From Allorhodopirellula solitaria (lineage in GTDB: Bacteria > Planctomycetota > Planctomycetia > Pirellulales > Pirellulaceae): a stretch of DNA of 64,000 bases. The notes under the pieces are model-generated. The model was given only the letters and a program-made list of their open reading frames with translations, was not told where the DNA came from and ran no database searches. The first letter of the stretch is position 1. Each line of letters starts with the position of its first letter. Shown one piece after another: positions 25,967 to 35,301 of the stretch. Made by a program: the position numbers and the translations under genes. The stretch spans positions 490,091 through 554,090 of the forward strand of contig NZ_SJPK01000001.1 of the NCBI RefSeq assembly GCF_007859855.1. The letters are read 5' to 3'.

Positions 25967-26019
25967 CCTACGGAAACTTGCGTGTGGGGGCGAAGGGGGA
26001 TTTCATTCTCATTGGATGA

Positions 26020-26760
26020 TTATTCCGGCAGCGGAAACAAGGGCCGAATCTCGGCGGTTCCACGGCGTGAACCGGGGATCCGGGTCGCCACGGCAATCGC
26101 TTCATCCAGGTTGGCAACGCGGATCAGGAAATAGCCGCCGAGTTGCTCCTTCGTTTCAGGAAACGGGCCATCGACCACTGCGCGATCTCCATTGCGAACG
26201 CGAACACAAGTCGCCTGCTCGGGCGGCTCAAGCGGAGCTGCGGCGAGAAACTGGCCATCGGCATGCAGTTGATGACAAAGCTCAACAGATTCGGCCAAGG
26301 CAGGAGCATGTTCGTCGGGCGGCCAAACGCCCTCCTCCGCATACAACAGCACAATGTAGTCACTGCCTCTCGCGATAGCGTTCTCATCGGCGGCCCCCGT
26401 ATCAGGCAGCGACAATGGATCGGGAAGCGGGAGGAGCGGCCGGATTTCGACGGTTCCCTTGGCGGCCGGTGGCAATCTGCTGGCGATTGCGATCGCCTCA
26501 TCCCGATTGTCCACGTCGACGACGTAATAGCCGCCAAGCTGCTCGGTAGTCTCGGCAAAGGGCCCGTCCATGATTTGTCGCTTGCCTTCACGAACACGCA
26601 CACACGTTGCCGTGGTGACGCAATGCAAAGGCGCCGAGGCGATCCACTTGCCTTCTGCGTCGAGTTGGTCGCAAATCCTCATCGACTCGATCATGCACTC
26701 CTGGCGTTCTTCCTCGCTCCAACAATCTTCCGCTCCGTAAATCAGCAGCATATATTTCAT
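26020..26760 (-). CDS. Protein with two YCII/DGPF domains
   Basis: This 246-residue protein has two tandem YCII-like domains (about 1-115 and 130-246). Each has the motif that gave the family the name DGPF: IMDGPFAETTEQLGGYY and VVDGPFPETKEQLGGYF, and each ends in EIRPL(L/F)PLP. Most YCII proteins are single domains of about 100-130 residues that dimerise, so this is a covalent dimer. ATG 26760 follows GAGGAA and overlaps the stop of the upstream VOC remnant (ATGA). DGPF proteins are regular partners of ECF42 sigma factors; their chemistry is unknown. Confidence 0.9.
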   Translation of the reverse strand: MKYMLLIYGAEDCWSEEERQECMIESMRICDQLDAEGKWIASAPLHCVTTATCVRVREGKRQIMDGPFAETTEQLGGYYVVDVDNRDEAIAIASRLPPAAKGTVEIRPLLPLPDPLSLPDTGAADENAIARGSDYIVLLYAEEGVWPPDEHAPALAESVELCHQLHADGQFLAAAPLEPPEQATCVRVRNGDRAVVDGPFPETKEQLGGYFLIRVANLDEAIAVATRIPGSRRGTAEIRPLFPLPE

Positions 26761-27056
26761 CTCAGTTCCTCGGTTCTTTTGGTGACAACATCGCACTCGG
26801 GGACGTCTATCGCACTCGGGGACATCCACATCATTACCCAAACGTGCCCGTCGAAGTCTGCCTGACTGCGACTGTACATGAAGTCGTGATCCTGTTTTGG
26901 ATTGATGTCCACTGTCCCACCATTCTGTGATGCGATGTCACTCATTCTGTCGACGGCGTCCTGATCGTCGCATGAAAGACACAACATGGCCTCACTCGAT
27001 GTAGCTGGTGGAATCGGACAGCTGGCAAAACACTTCCACTTATCATGCATCAGCAA
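26757..27056 (-). pseudogene. 5'-truncated VOC family gene
   Basis: The C-terminal half of a glyoxalase-type VOC protein is clear: SSEAMLCLSCDDQDAVDRM, then KQDHDFMYSRSQADFDGHVW and MMWMSPSAI. About 50-60 N-terminal residues (the first beta-alpha-beta unit) are missing. Only a TTG (27056) or the internal ATG 27050 could start it, with no ribosome site. Upstream lies palindromic repeat R5 (27099-27143). The tail contains a 15-base tandem duplication (period 19), which encodes the extra residues up to the overlap with the YCII gene. Once part of the same operon, it is now probably inactive. Confidence 0.7.
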
Positions 27057-27098
27057 CGGGCAAGCAACACACGATGAATACGTGTCGGTTTTAGTGGT

Positions 27099-27143
27099 GG
27101 ACGAGGCGACAAGCCCTGGGGCTTTGGACTCGTCGCCTCGTCC
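27099..27143. repeat. Palindromic repeat R5, copy 1
   Basis: GGACGAGGCGAC (27099-27110) and GTCGCCTCGTCC (27132-27143) form a 12-bp stem with a 21-base spacer. A relative is at 47704-47755. Upstream on the minus strand, ATG 27199 with a strong GAGGAG site opens a 50-codon frame (MSKYDFRELSN) that runs into this repeat and stops; it may be the stump of another disrupted gene. Confidence 0.7.
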
Positions 27144-27331
27144 TCTACGACCGAAATTGATCGTGCGTTGCTTAGTTCACGAAAATCATATTTTGACATT
27201 TTGAATCTCCTCGTTTGGACAACGTTCCAGTTGATTCTAGGTTCATCGGTAGACCAGACATTATCGGGATATTCCGTTTCGACCAGCTTGGCAAACTGGA
27301 TAAGCGATCCCTGGCCGCCGAGGTTGCGTGA

Positions 27332-28207
27332 CTACTTGTTCGCTGGCTGATCGTAGTCCGGTGACTCTAGCGAGTCCGGGTCCTTGATCTCCCACGCCTG
27401 ATTGTCGACAGGATTGAAAGGCACCGACACGTGTTCGTGAATGACTTTCCACTTACCATCGATGCGTCGATAGCAGAGCGTGACGCGAATCCAGGATTGA
27501 CTGCAGGGATGGTCCCCTTCGGTTTGGAAGTTGTGCAGGCCATGGACCATGGCCATGTCGCCGGCGATATGGAATTTCAGATCACGATGAACCGACTGCA
27601 CCTCAGGAAGGTAGGGCATGCAGCACTCCCACGATTTCCGAATGCTGTCGACCCCCTCGGCTTTGTAAGGCGGGATGGCGTCGTAGAGCACGGCGTCGGG
27701 CGCGTAGTCGCCGGTGAGACCATCGACATCTTTGGCTTCGAGAGCCCGCGACCACCTCGCGATCAGCCGGCGGATCTCGGCTTCGTCGCGATCGCCCGCG
27801 AGCTCGCGGACCGCGTCTTCCTGCTCCTGCAGTTCCGGAGTGAACTCATCGCCGAAATCCTCCGCTTCAAAAACAGGCCGAATCTCGATGTCGGAATCTT
27901 CTGCCATCGGATTCGGGCAACGCCGCACCCACTCGATGGCCTGATCCATGGAATCGACTTCCCACATCCAGTAGCCGGCGATGATTTCTTTGGTTTCGGC
28001 AAACGGCCCGTCGATCACTGTCCGGTTCGAGCCGCTGAAGTGCACGCGGACGCCTTCCCCACTCGGTTTGAGGCCTTCTCCGCCCCGCATGATTCCCGCT
28101 TTGACCAGTGATTCATTGAAATTGCCCATCTCGGTTAGCAATTGTTCGGAGGGCATCTGCCCAGCCTCGGAGCTGGGGGAGGCCTTGATCATGACCATCA
28201 CTCGCAT
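27332..28207 (-). CDS. YCII/DGPF domain fused to an NTF2/SnoaL-like domain
   Basis: This 291-residue protein has an N-terminal YCII domain (about 1-115) that carries RTVIDGPFAETKEIIAGYW and EIRPVFEAEDF. A linker rich in Glu follows, then an NTF2/SnoaL-like cone fold (about 140-275) with IRRLIARWSRALEAKDVDGL, DAVLYDAIPP and RRIDGKWKVIHEHVSVPF. SnoaL-like domains also occur fused to or beside other ECF sigma factors. ATG 28207 follows AGGAA. An ECF42-like promoter lies 50-75 bases upstream, making this the most likely direct target of the adjacent sigma factor. Confidence 0.9.
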   Translation of the reverse strand: MRVMVMIKASPSSEAGQMPSEQLLTEMGNFNESLVKAGIMRGGEGLKPSGEGVRVHFSGSNRTVIDGPFAETKEIIAGYWMWEVDSMDQAIEWVRRCPNPMAEDSDIEIRPVFEAEDFGDEFTPELQEQEDAVRELAGDRDEAEIRRLIARWSRALEAKDVDGLTGDYAPDAVLYDAIPPYKAEGVDSIRKSWECCMPYLPEVQSVHRDLKFHIAGDMAMVHGLHNFQTEGDHPCSQSWIRVTLCYRRIDGKWKVIHEHVSVPFNPVDNQAWEIKDPDSLESPDYDQPANK

Positions 28208-28255
28208 TTGAAAATTCCTGCATAAAAGTGGTTCGGATCGGTTGTTCGTATCGTT

Positions 28256-28282
28256 GTCGAACAGGCGTCGCCCGGTTCGACA
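28256..28282 (-). promoter_or_regulatory. Candidate ECF42-type promoter
   Basis: On the minus strand TGTCGA (28282-28277) is followed after 17 bases by CGAC (28259-28256), about 50 bases upstream of the YCII-SnoaL gene. As I recall it, the motif reported for ECF42 sigma factors is TGTCGA with CGA/TC, spaced about the same. I found no equally good copy before the other VOC and YCII genes. Confidence 0.5.
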
Positions 28283-28442
28283 CTTCTCCGGGCGATGCTG
28301 AGAAATTACTTTTCATCGCCAGCGGCTTTCTGAACAATAGTCGATCGGGAAACCCTCGAATCGACAGTGTCGTGAAAAAGTTTTTTCGATTCGACGCCGT
28401 CATGCTCAGCAAGCGGCGACCGGGTCATCACCGGCTCGTTGA

Positions 28443-29726
28443 CTACGAGACGTCGATTTGATCGAGCTTTCCTTGAAGGAATCGTCGCTCAGGTTCTAGC
28501 TGGGCGAGTTCCAAGGCACGGTGAAACGCAGCAGCAGCCGCATCGACTTGATCGATCCGCCGGAGCAATTCACCACGAGTCGAATGCAACAGGTGGTAGT
28601 CCGCCAGATCACCGCGATCGAGTATCTCGTCGACCAATGCCAAGCCCGCTGCGGTGCCACTGCGCATGGCAACGGCAACGGCGCGATTGAGTTCGACGAT
28701 CGGGGAGGGAGCCGCCTGGAGCAGAACATCATAGAGAGCAACGATCTGAGTCCAGTCCGTATCGGCTGCCGTCGCGGCATCAGAATGCACAGCCGAGATC
28801 GCCGCCTGGATGGTGTAAACGCCAAAGCGGCGTGAAGACAGCGATTGCTTGACGAGCCGTTTGCCTTCAACGATTCGCTCTCGGTTCCAGCGACTGCGGT
28901 CCTGATTCTCCAGCAGCACGATGTCACCGTCCTCGGAAACCCGAGCGGGGCGTCGGGATTCATGCAGCAGCATCAACGCCAGCAATCCAACCACCTCGGG
29001 ATCGGGAATCAGTTCCAGCATCAATCGCGCCAGACGAATGGCCTCATCCGAAAGGTCGGCTCGGGTCAGAGCGTCACCGGCCGTAGCCGAGTAGCCCTCG
29101 TTGAAGACGAGATAGATGACCTCCAACACGGCATCGAGGCGTTCGGGCAAATCCGTGTGAGACGGAATGACGTAGGGAATGTTGGCATCGCGAATTTTTG
29201 CTTTTCCACGCACAATTCGCTGTGCCATCGTCGCCGGTGGGACCAAGAACGCCCGAGCAATCTCCTCGGTCGTTAGTCCACAGACCTCGCGCAGCGTCAG
29301 GGGCACTTGAATCTTCGGCGCGATCGCTGGGTGACAGCAGGTGAAAATCAGTCGCAGCCGGTCGTCTTCGATCTCGTAGCCCGCCCGAACCACATTGTCG
29401 GATTCGATCGCGTCGAGACGAGCGGCCACGTCAGCCTGCTTCTCACCGAATCGACTTTGCCGACGAATTGCATCAATCGCCTTAAATCGCCCGGTTGAAA
29501 TCAGCCACGCCCTCGGATTCTCCGGCACGCCGTGATGCCGCCATTGCTCCCAGGCCGCTGCAAACGCTTCGTGCATCGCTTCCTCAGCGAGATTAAAGTC
29601 GCCGAGCAAACGGACCAATGTCGCAAACACACTCCGGGACTGGATGCGGTAGATGTCGTCTAGTTGGTTTTTGCTGCATTTCATCAATACGATCGCATCC
29701 GATTCTCTTGAATACTGGACCAGCAT
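28443..29726 (-). CDS. ECF sigma factor, ECF42 type with C-terminal TPR-like extension
   Basis: The protein has 427 residues. Sigma region 2 (about 20-95) has [21 protein letters not shown] and [20 protein letters not shown]. Region 4 (about 125-185) has [20 protein letters not shown] and [14 protein letters not shown]. The remaining 230 residues are helical ([38 protein letters not shown]), the hallmark extension of ECF42, which replaces a classical anti-sigma factor in control. The gene is next to DGPF/YCII proteins, the known genomic partner of this group. It is on the same strand but has its own leader. Start is ATG 29726 or, closer to family length, 29684. Confidence 0.92.
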   Translation of the reverse strand: MLVQYSRESDAIVLMKCSKNQLDDIYRIQSRSVFATLVRLLGDFNLAEEAMHEAFAAAWEQWRHHGVPENPRAWLISTGRFKAIDAIRRQSRFGEKQADVAARLDAIESDNVVRAGYEIEDDRLRLIFTCCHPAIAPKIQVPLTLREVCGLTTEEIARAFLVPPATMAQRIVRGKAKIRDANIPYVIPSHTDLPERLDAVLEVIYLVFNEGYSATAGDALTRADLSDEAIRLARLMLELIPDPEVVGLLALMLLHESRRPARVSEDGDIVLLENQDRSRWNRERIVEGKRLVKQSLSSRRFGVYTIQAAISAVHSDAATAADTDWTQIVALYDVLLQAAPSPIVELNRAVAVAMRSGTAAGLALVDEILDRGDLADYHLLHSTRGELLRRIDQVDAAAAAFHRALELAQLEPERRFLQGKLDQIDVS

Positions 29727-29860
29727 CTTACACCAGTGAACGTCTGACTTTTGCGCGTCTACAGTGCGACTGCAGCGTCCATTAGACTAGAGTTCTTCCC
29801 GGCCACGGGCGACTCGCTCTCACACTCTCATTCCGCTGCGATGAAAGAAAGCTCTTGCTA

Positions 29861-30907
29861 ATGAGTATTACCGATTCACTTCCGGAGTCGTTTTCCAACG
29901 AAGCGGCCCTTGACGAGCGTTTGCTGACGCCGTCGGACCGGCTCATCGAATTTGCGGCGTCGCTCCGCGGTCCGTTGGTGATCTTGGGAGCTGGCGGCAA
30001 GATGGGACCATCGCTCGCCGGGCGTGTCCAGGCCGCGATCGTCGCCTCGGGCGCGGATGCTCGCGTTGTCGCGGTCAGTCGATTTTCCGACCCGTCGTCC
30101 CGCGACTGGTTGGCTGCACGAGGCGTTGAGACAATCTCTGCCGACCTCATGGAACCGGCTGCCATCAGTCAGCTGCCCGACGCCGCCAACGTGGTTTACC
30201 TGGTCGGCTCGAAATTTGGCACCCGCCAGAACCCATCTCACACGTGGGCCATCAATACGCTGGCGACCAGCCACGCGATGACGCGTTATGCATCGTCCAA
30301 TGTGGTCGCCCTGTCGACCGGGAACGTGTATTCATTCTCGCCTGTGAAGTCTGCTGGCGCGGTTGAGTCCGATTCGCTCGCCCCGGTCGGCGAGTACGCC
30401 TCGGCAGCGCTCGCTCGAGAGCGAATTCTCGAGTACCACTCGCTGCAACACGGGACGCCCGTCATGGCGATTCGGTTGAACTATGCGACCGATCTACGTT
30501 ACGGAGTGTTGACGGATATCGCTTGCAGAGTCTTTTCTGGACAACCCGTCGATCTCACACAGGGCTACTTCAACTGTATCTGGCAAGGTGACGCCAACGA
30601 TCTGATCGTCCGCGCTCTCGGGCTGTGCCAGTCACCGATGGCAGTATTGAACGTGACGGGCACGGACGTTTTGTCTGTTCGCGAGGTCGCTCAGACGCTC
30701 GGCAGATTGATGGACCGCCCGGTGCAGTTTACTGGAGTCGCAGCGGAGACGGCCTTGTTGAGCGATGCTAGCCGCTGCAGTCGAGTGTTAGGCCAGCCTG
30801 AGACACCGATCCAGACCGTCATCGAATGGACAGCGGATTGGGTCAGTAAGGGCCAGCGACTTTTGAACAAGCCCACTCACTTTGAGGTGCGTGATGGGAA
30901 CTTCTGA
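29861..30907 (+). CDS. NAD-dependent epimerase/dehydratase-like protein
   Basis: This 348-residue extended-SDR protein starts at ATG 29861. The Rossmann motif is LVILGAGGKMGPSLAGR, and VVALSTGNVYSFSP gives the usual Ser/Thr strand. The catalytic YxxxK is altered: the matching sequence EYASAALARER has Tyr but Ala where Lys is expected, so normal SDR chemistry may be lost. The C-terminal part (LNVTGTDVLSVREVAQTLGRL) is as in sugar-nucleotide epimerases. The gene overlaps the DapA-like gene by 14 bases, so they act together, perhaps on a sugar acid. Confidence 0.82.
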   Translation: MSITDSLPESFSNEAALDERLLTPSDRLIEFAASLRGPLVILGAGGKMGPSLAGRVQAAIVASGADARVVAVSRFSDPSSRDWLAARGVETISADLMEPAAISQLPDAANVVYLVGSKFGTRQNPSHTWAINTLATSHAMTRYASSNVVALSTGNVYSFSPVKSAGAVESDSLAPVGEYASAALARERILEYHSLQHGTPVMAIRLNYATDLRYGVLTDIACRVFSGQPVDLTQGYFNCIWQGDANDLIVRALGLCQSPMAVLNVTGTDVLSVREVAQTLGRLMDRPVQFTGVAAETALLSDASRCSRVLGQPETPIQTVIEWTADWVSKGQRLLNKPTHFEVRDGNF

Positions 30908-32060
30908 TCACTCGAGGCGGAACCCGCGTGCTGACAACGAATCGGATTCAGCGGAGCCCTCGAAGTCGAGGAAGGAAGCACGCGGCGGGCGGGACCGGCG
31001 AATGCCCGCTGCGGCCGTGATGAAAGAACTGCGACGAGGGATCGCGATTCCCGCCCATCCGCTGGCGCTGACCGCTGACGGAAAATTTGATGAGCGATCG
31101 CAGCGGGCATTGTCTCGTTATTATCATGCGTCCGGAGCCGGTGGTATTGCCGTCGGGGTGCATACGACGCAGTTCGAGATCCGCGAGCCCCGACATGGAT
31201 TGCTGCGTCCGGTGTTGCAACTGGCTGCTGAAACGTTTCACCAACTCGATAGGCAAGCCAATCGGCGAACGGTGAGGATTGCGGGCGTGTGCGGGCGAAC
31301 AAGCCAGGCCGTCGGTGATGCCTGCCTGGCACGTGACTTGGGCTACGACGCCGGAATGATTTCATTGGCAGCGTGGAAAGATGGTAGCGACGACCAGCTG
31401 ATTGAGCACTGCAAAGCGGTGGCCGAGGAAATTCCAATCATCGGGTTCTATCTGCAGCCAGCCGTTGGAGGCCGACCGCTATCCATCGATTTTTGGCGGC
31501 AGTTGTCGCTGTTGCCGAACCTCGTGGCGATCAAGATCGCACCGTTCGATCGCTACAAGACACATGATGTAATTCGCGCTGTCGCCGAAGTTGAACGCGG
31601 TGATGAAATCGCACTCTATACCGGCAATGATGATTCGATCGTGATGGATCTATTGACCGAGTACCGCATTCAAACCGGTGAGCGCGCGATCTCGCTCCAG
31701 ATGGTCGGAGGTTTGCTCGGGCACTGGGCCTGTTGGACGCAGAATGCAGTCCAGTTGCTCGCGCAGTGTCACGCGGCCCGCCAAAATCGTGAAATCTCCA
31801 GTGAGCTACTGACACTGGCAACGGAGGTCACCGACTGCAACGCGGCCTTGTTCGATGCAGCCAACGGTTTCGCAGGCTGTATCCCCGGCATCCATTATGT
31901 ACTCAAGCAACAAGGCTTGCTCGCCAGCACACGCTGCCTGGACCCGAACCTTCACTTGTCGCCCGGCCAGCAGTCCGAGATCGATCGAGTGCGTACCTGT
32001 TACCCCCATCTGATCGATGACGACTGGGTTGCCGAGCATCTGGATGATTGGATGCGATAG
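30894..32060 (+). CDS. Dihydrodipicolinate synthase (DapA/NAL) family protein
   Basis: The protein has 388 residues. After a charged, low-complexity N-terminus of about 45 residues, the TIM-barrel aldolase begins (RRGIAIPAHPLALTADGKFDE). The Schiff-base lysine is in LVAIKIAPFDRYKTHDV (about residue 213). EEIPIIGFYLQPAVGG is the strand before it. The family includes N-acetylneuraminate lyase and several keto-sugar-acid aldolases; the length and divergence argue against a lysine-pathway DapA. The ATG at 30894 lies inside the epimerase gene; TTG 30882 is an alternative. Confidence 0.82.
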   Translation: MGTSDHSRRNPRADNESDSAEPSKSRKEARGGRDRRMPAAAVMKELRRGIAIPAHPLALTADGKFDERSQRALSRYYHASGAGGIAVGVHTTQFEIREPRHGLLRPVLQLAAETFHQLDRQANRRTVRIAGVCGRTSQAVGDACLARDLGYDAGMISLAAWKDGSDDQLIEHCKAVAEEIPIIGFYLQPAVGGRPLSIDFWRQLSLLPNLVAIKIAPFDRYKTHDVIRAVAEVERGDEIALYTGNDDSIVMDLLTEYRIQTGERAISLQMVGGLLGHWACWTQNAVQLLAQCHAARQNREISSELLTLATEVTDCNAALFDAANGFAGCIPGIHYVLKQQGLLASTRCLDPNLHLSPGQQSEIDRVRTCYPHLIDDDWVAEHLDDWMR

Positions 32061-32429
32061 CGTTTCGATTCTTCGTTCTTCACGGAATTGAGTGGCAGGC
32101 TACCGTTTAGCAACGCGTGATCCGAGAGTGGCGATTTAGCGAAAGCTAATTTGTCGTATCCGGTGGTGGATTTTCGAGGCATGTACTTCTACGGCGAGCG
32201 ATCTTGCCACCGCTCCGAAAGTCGCGTCGAACCCAGGTGCTGGAAATAGCGAACTCAAACTCTGCGGCGCCGCGGGCTCGGGAAGGGGGCATCGAGTCGC
32301 CTGTCGTTCCCTGCATCAGCTGCCCGCCTGGGGTGCGGTGAACCCGCGGTGAGCTTGCGCTAACTGAGGATTCCCTGTTGCTCGCTGGACGTGGGAGCGT
32401 ACGCGTTAAAAATTCCGGATGACTGCCAC
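32061..32429. repeat. Intergenic region with R4-type repeat
   Basis: No gene is supported. From about 32100 it carries ACCGTTTAGCAACGCGTGATC, then ATTTAGCGAAAGCT and GGTGGTGGAT, which correspond to the block at 35302-35360 and, inverted, to 48015-48060. These seem to be ends of one diverged repeat family (R4). The rest, to 32429, shows nothing recognisable. Confidence 0.5.
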
Positions 32430-33731
32430 TCAGTTCCGAGATGAACCCTCCTTTTCAGTGCCAGCGTTTAACTCGGCAGACAGCACCTCGTAGGCGCCGG
32501 CCGCATCGTTGTTGAGCTGTTTCGGATCCAACCGATGCTTTTCCAATGGATCGCGACGCGTATCAAAGAACTCACCATCACGATACAACTTGAATCGCTT
32601 CGTCCGTACCCAAACGGCTAAGTCGGACTTCTTGCGCGGCTTGTACCAAGCGTGGATCCAGGGACGCGGGTTCCCGGGTTCACCCCGGAGCTGGGGTAGG
32701 AAACTACGCCCATCGAGACCCTCCGGCACATCGACGCCGGCCGCCGCAACAATCGTCGGAAAGAAGTCGGTTGTGTCAATCAAATCATCGCAAACTTGCC
32801 CCGCCGCGATCACGCTTGGCCATGTACCGATCAGCGGCACATGGGTACCCGTGTCGATCGTTTCACCTTTGGCTCCCGCGACTCGTTGTTCATTGCAAAC
32901 CGAGACGATAGGTTCGTCCGTGCCGTTGTCACCGAGGAAGAGCACCAGAGTGTTTTCAGCTAAACCCAACGACTCAAGTTTCGTGTTGATTTTGCCAACC
33001 ATTTTGTCGGTATAGGCAACCATGTCACCGAAGTATTGGGGATCGCCCTTGTACGTTTTTGAACCGCGGCTGCTAGCCTCCCAGTCCGCCGAATCGGGGG
33101 TCGGCGAGAACGGGCAATGGGTCAAGATCATCGGGTAATAGACAAGAAACGGTCGGTCTTGGTTGCGACCGATGAAGTCACAAATGAAATCGCTGACCAC
33201 GTCCGGCCCATACTGGCCTCCGGTAAACGCTCGGGGGACGCCGTTGACGTCGAGCAATGGGTTGGCAAATCGCGTGTCATGACCTTGCTTGTCCGTTCGA
33301 CCTCGCGACTGCTGCCAGACACAAGACTCATCAAAACCAAAATGCTGCGGCGAGTTACGCTGCCTGCCCAACTGCCACTTGCCAGCCACGCAGGTCGCGT
33401 AGCCAGCCTCCTGGAATACTTTTCCGAACGTCATCTCGCTGCGGGGCAGGACGCCGAAGTCCTTGTAGTTGCGTGCGTTGGAGATCCCGGTCATCAACTG
33501 AACTCGCGTCGGCGTGCACAAGGGCTGGGCGTGGCAGTGATCGAAACGAATCCCGTCGCGGGCCATCTGATCGAGCACCGGGGTTTGATAGGAAGTCCCT
33601 CCGTTGGCGCCGACGCACTCGTAGCCGAAATCATCGGCCATGATCAGCACCACATTGGGCGGACTGGCGAACGTCTGAACGAACGCGAAATGGGAGACGA
33701 GCAATGCTGCTAGCAGGATTGTAGTTTTCAT
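32430..33731 (-). CDS. Sulfatase (type I, formylglycine), secreted
   Basis: This 433-residue protein starts at ATG 33731 and has a signal peptide (MKTTILLAALLVSHFAFVQ). The sulfatase core begins PPNVVLIMADDFGYECVG with the metal-binding Asp pair. The modification site is LCTPTRVQLMTG (Cys72, CxPxR). VLFLGDNGTDEP is the distal metal loop. The short insert pattern and KTYKGDPQYFGDMVAYTDKMVG place it with arylsulfatase A-like enzymes rather than the iduronate branch of the sulfatase at 9943. Substrate unknown; exported polysaccharide desulfation is likely. Confidence 0.9.
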   Translation of the reverse strand: MKTTILLAALLVSHFAFVQTFASPPNVVLIMADDFGYECVGANGGTSYQTPVLDQMARDGIRFDHCHAQPLCTPTRVQLMTGISNARNYKDFGVLPRSEMTFGKVFQEAGYATCVAGKWQLGRQRNSPQHFGFDESCVWQQSRGRTDKQGHDTRFANPLLDVNGVPRAFTGGQYGPDVVSDFICDFIGRNQDRPFLVYYPMILTHCPFSPTPDSADWEASSRGSKTYKGDPQYFGDMVAYTDKMVGKINTKLESLGLAENTLVLFLGDNGTDEPIVSVCNEQRVAGAKGETIDTGTHVPLIGTWPSVIAAGQVCDDLIDTTDFFPTIVAAAGVDVPEGLDGRSFLPQLRGEPGNPRPWIHAWYKPRKKSDLAVWVRTKRFKLYRDGEFFDTRRDPLEKHRLDPKQLNNDAAGAYEVLSAELNAGTEKEGSSRN

Positions 33732-33889
33732 AGCTGCTATTGTAGCCGACCGGCGTGAGTCGGATGCCCGCCCGCGTGTGAGACTCTCGCGAGCGATCAA
33801 CGTTGCCGCTTATTTGCTGTTCGTTAATGAGTCATCTAAATTCATGAGGATAAGATCAGCCAGGAACACTTCTCGAAGGAAATTCCATC

Positions 33890-35005
33890 ATGAAACCGAT
33901 CACCCTCTTCGCACACGCAATCGTTCTACTCGGTGTGTCCGTCTCGTCCGGACAAGACAAAGAATCACAGCACCAAGCGCCGGTCGCTGAGATCCGCCAA
34001 GCTGCTGTGGCGTTTCTCCAAAGCCTTCGCCCAGAGTTGCGGGAACAAGCCATGTTCGCCATGGATGACAAGGAGCGCCGAGCATGGAGCAATCTTCCGG
34101 CCACCTCGTTCAAGCGCGAAGGCGTTAGTTTCAAAGAGATGTCATCCGAACAACGCTCCTTTGCCCATCAGTTGCTGCAGAGCACTCTGAGTAGCCAGGG
34201 GTACTTGAAGACGACTGGGATCATGCACGTCGACGAGCTCCTCAAAAGCATGGCGGAGGAACGCCGTCCCAATCGTACACCCATGTTCGGCCATGACCTC
34301 TACTGGATCGGGATCTTCGGTGATCCCGAGAAGGATGATTCCTGGGGCTGGCAATTGGACGGCCATCACCTGGCACTCAACATTACCGTCGTCGGCGATG
34401 AAGTATCGGTGCGCCCCCAGTTCATGGGATCCGACCCTGCAAGGCTGCCCGAGGGAACCTACGCGGGTTGGAAGGTACAAGGTGCCGAGGACGAGAAAGG
34501 CAAACAGTTCTACGCTTTGCTTGACGAAGACCAGCGTGCCAAAGCGACCATTGCTGAAGTGGCACCCCGCGACGTGATCACTGGACCCACTCGCGGAGAT
34601 CAGTTGAAACAGCCCACCGGATTGCCAGCGTCGGAACTCAACGATACCCAACGACGCATGCTCGTATCCTTGATTGAAGAATATGCGCATAACTACGAGC
34701 ACGACATCGCCCATATTCAAATGGAACGAATCCTGGAGTCCGGTTTGGATAAAATCCACTTCGCTTGGGCGGGAACCAGCGAGGGCAAGCCGTACTACTA
34801 CCGCATCCATGGGCCTACCGTGATTATCGAATTCGACAATCACTTTCCGCCTGGGCGCAGTTCCGGGCCTGTCAATCACATCCACACAGTGTTCCGCGAA
34901 CCCGGCAACGATTATGGAGAGGATCTGCTAAGAAAACACTTGATGGAAAGTCCGCATCACCAAGACCATCAGCACGACCACGAGCATGAACATGAGCACG
35001 AGTAG
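33890..35005 (+). CDS. DUF3500 protein with His-rich tail
   Basis: This 371-residue exported protein has a signal peptide (MKPITLFAHAIVLLGVSVSS). The DUF3500 domain fills residues 30-345: SNLPATSFKREGVSF, then YWIGIFGDPEKDDSWGWQLDGHHL and KIHFAWAGTSEGKPYYYRIHG, followed by FDNHFPPGRSSGPVNHIHTVFR. The C-terminus is a repeated His-Asp/Glu tract (HHQDHQHDHEHEHEHE), suited to binding metal ions. AAGGAA precedes ATG 33890. It is divergent from the sulfatase gene, with a 158-base gap. The family has no known reaction. Confidence 0.88.
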   Translation: MKPITLFAHAIVLLGVSVSSGQDKESQHQAPVAEIRQAAVAFLQSLRPELREQAMFAMDDKERRAWSNLPATSFKREGVSFKEMSSEQRSFAHQLLQSTLSSQGYLKTTGIMHVDELLKSMAEERRPNRTPMFGHDLYWIGIFGDPEKDDSWGWQLDGHHLALNITVVGDEVSVRPQFMGSDPARLPEGTYAGWKVQGAEDEKGKQFYALLDEDQRAKATIAEVAPRDVITGPTRGDQLKQPTGLPASELNDTQRRMLVSLIEEYAHNYEHDIAHIQMERILESGLDKIHFAWAGTSEGKPYYYRIHGPTVIIEFDNHFPPGRSSGPVNHIHTVFREPGNDYGEDLLRKHLMESPHHQDHQHDHEHEHEHE

Positions 35006-35086
35006 AGTGCGTCACCCCTCACTACCGTCGCCTCGTCCGATCCGAATCAGTTTGAATCGCATCGGATGAACGGCGTTAGCAGTGGT

Positions 35087-35301
35087 GGTGAGCCGAGTGC
35101 CGTAAGGCCAATGCCATCTACCTTCGACCGCGAAGCGGTCCTGGAAACCCGACGCGTCAGCGAGGATCACTTGTTCGCCACGCAAAACACTGGAATTTCC
35201 TCGCTGACGCATCGGGTTACCATCGTGATGATGCCCCGAACGGGGGCAAAGTAGATGGCATTGGCTGTAAGGCCCCGGGTAGCGCCGCCCACCCGGCCGC
35301 T
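35087..35301. repeat. Palindromic repeat R3, copy 2 (215 bp)
   Basis: Outer inverted arms GGCCAATGCCATCTA (35106-35120) and TAGATGGCATTGGC (35252-35265) enclose a 131-base core with its own inverted arms at 35146-35166 and 35198-35218. The same 215-base unit is at 45662-45876, but there the 131-base core is reversed relative to the outer flanks. Confidence 0.88.
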
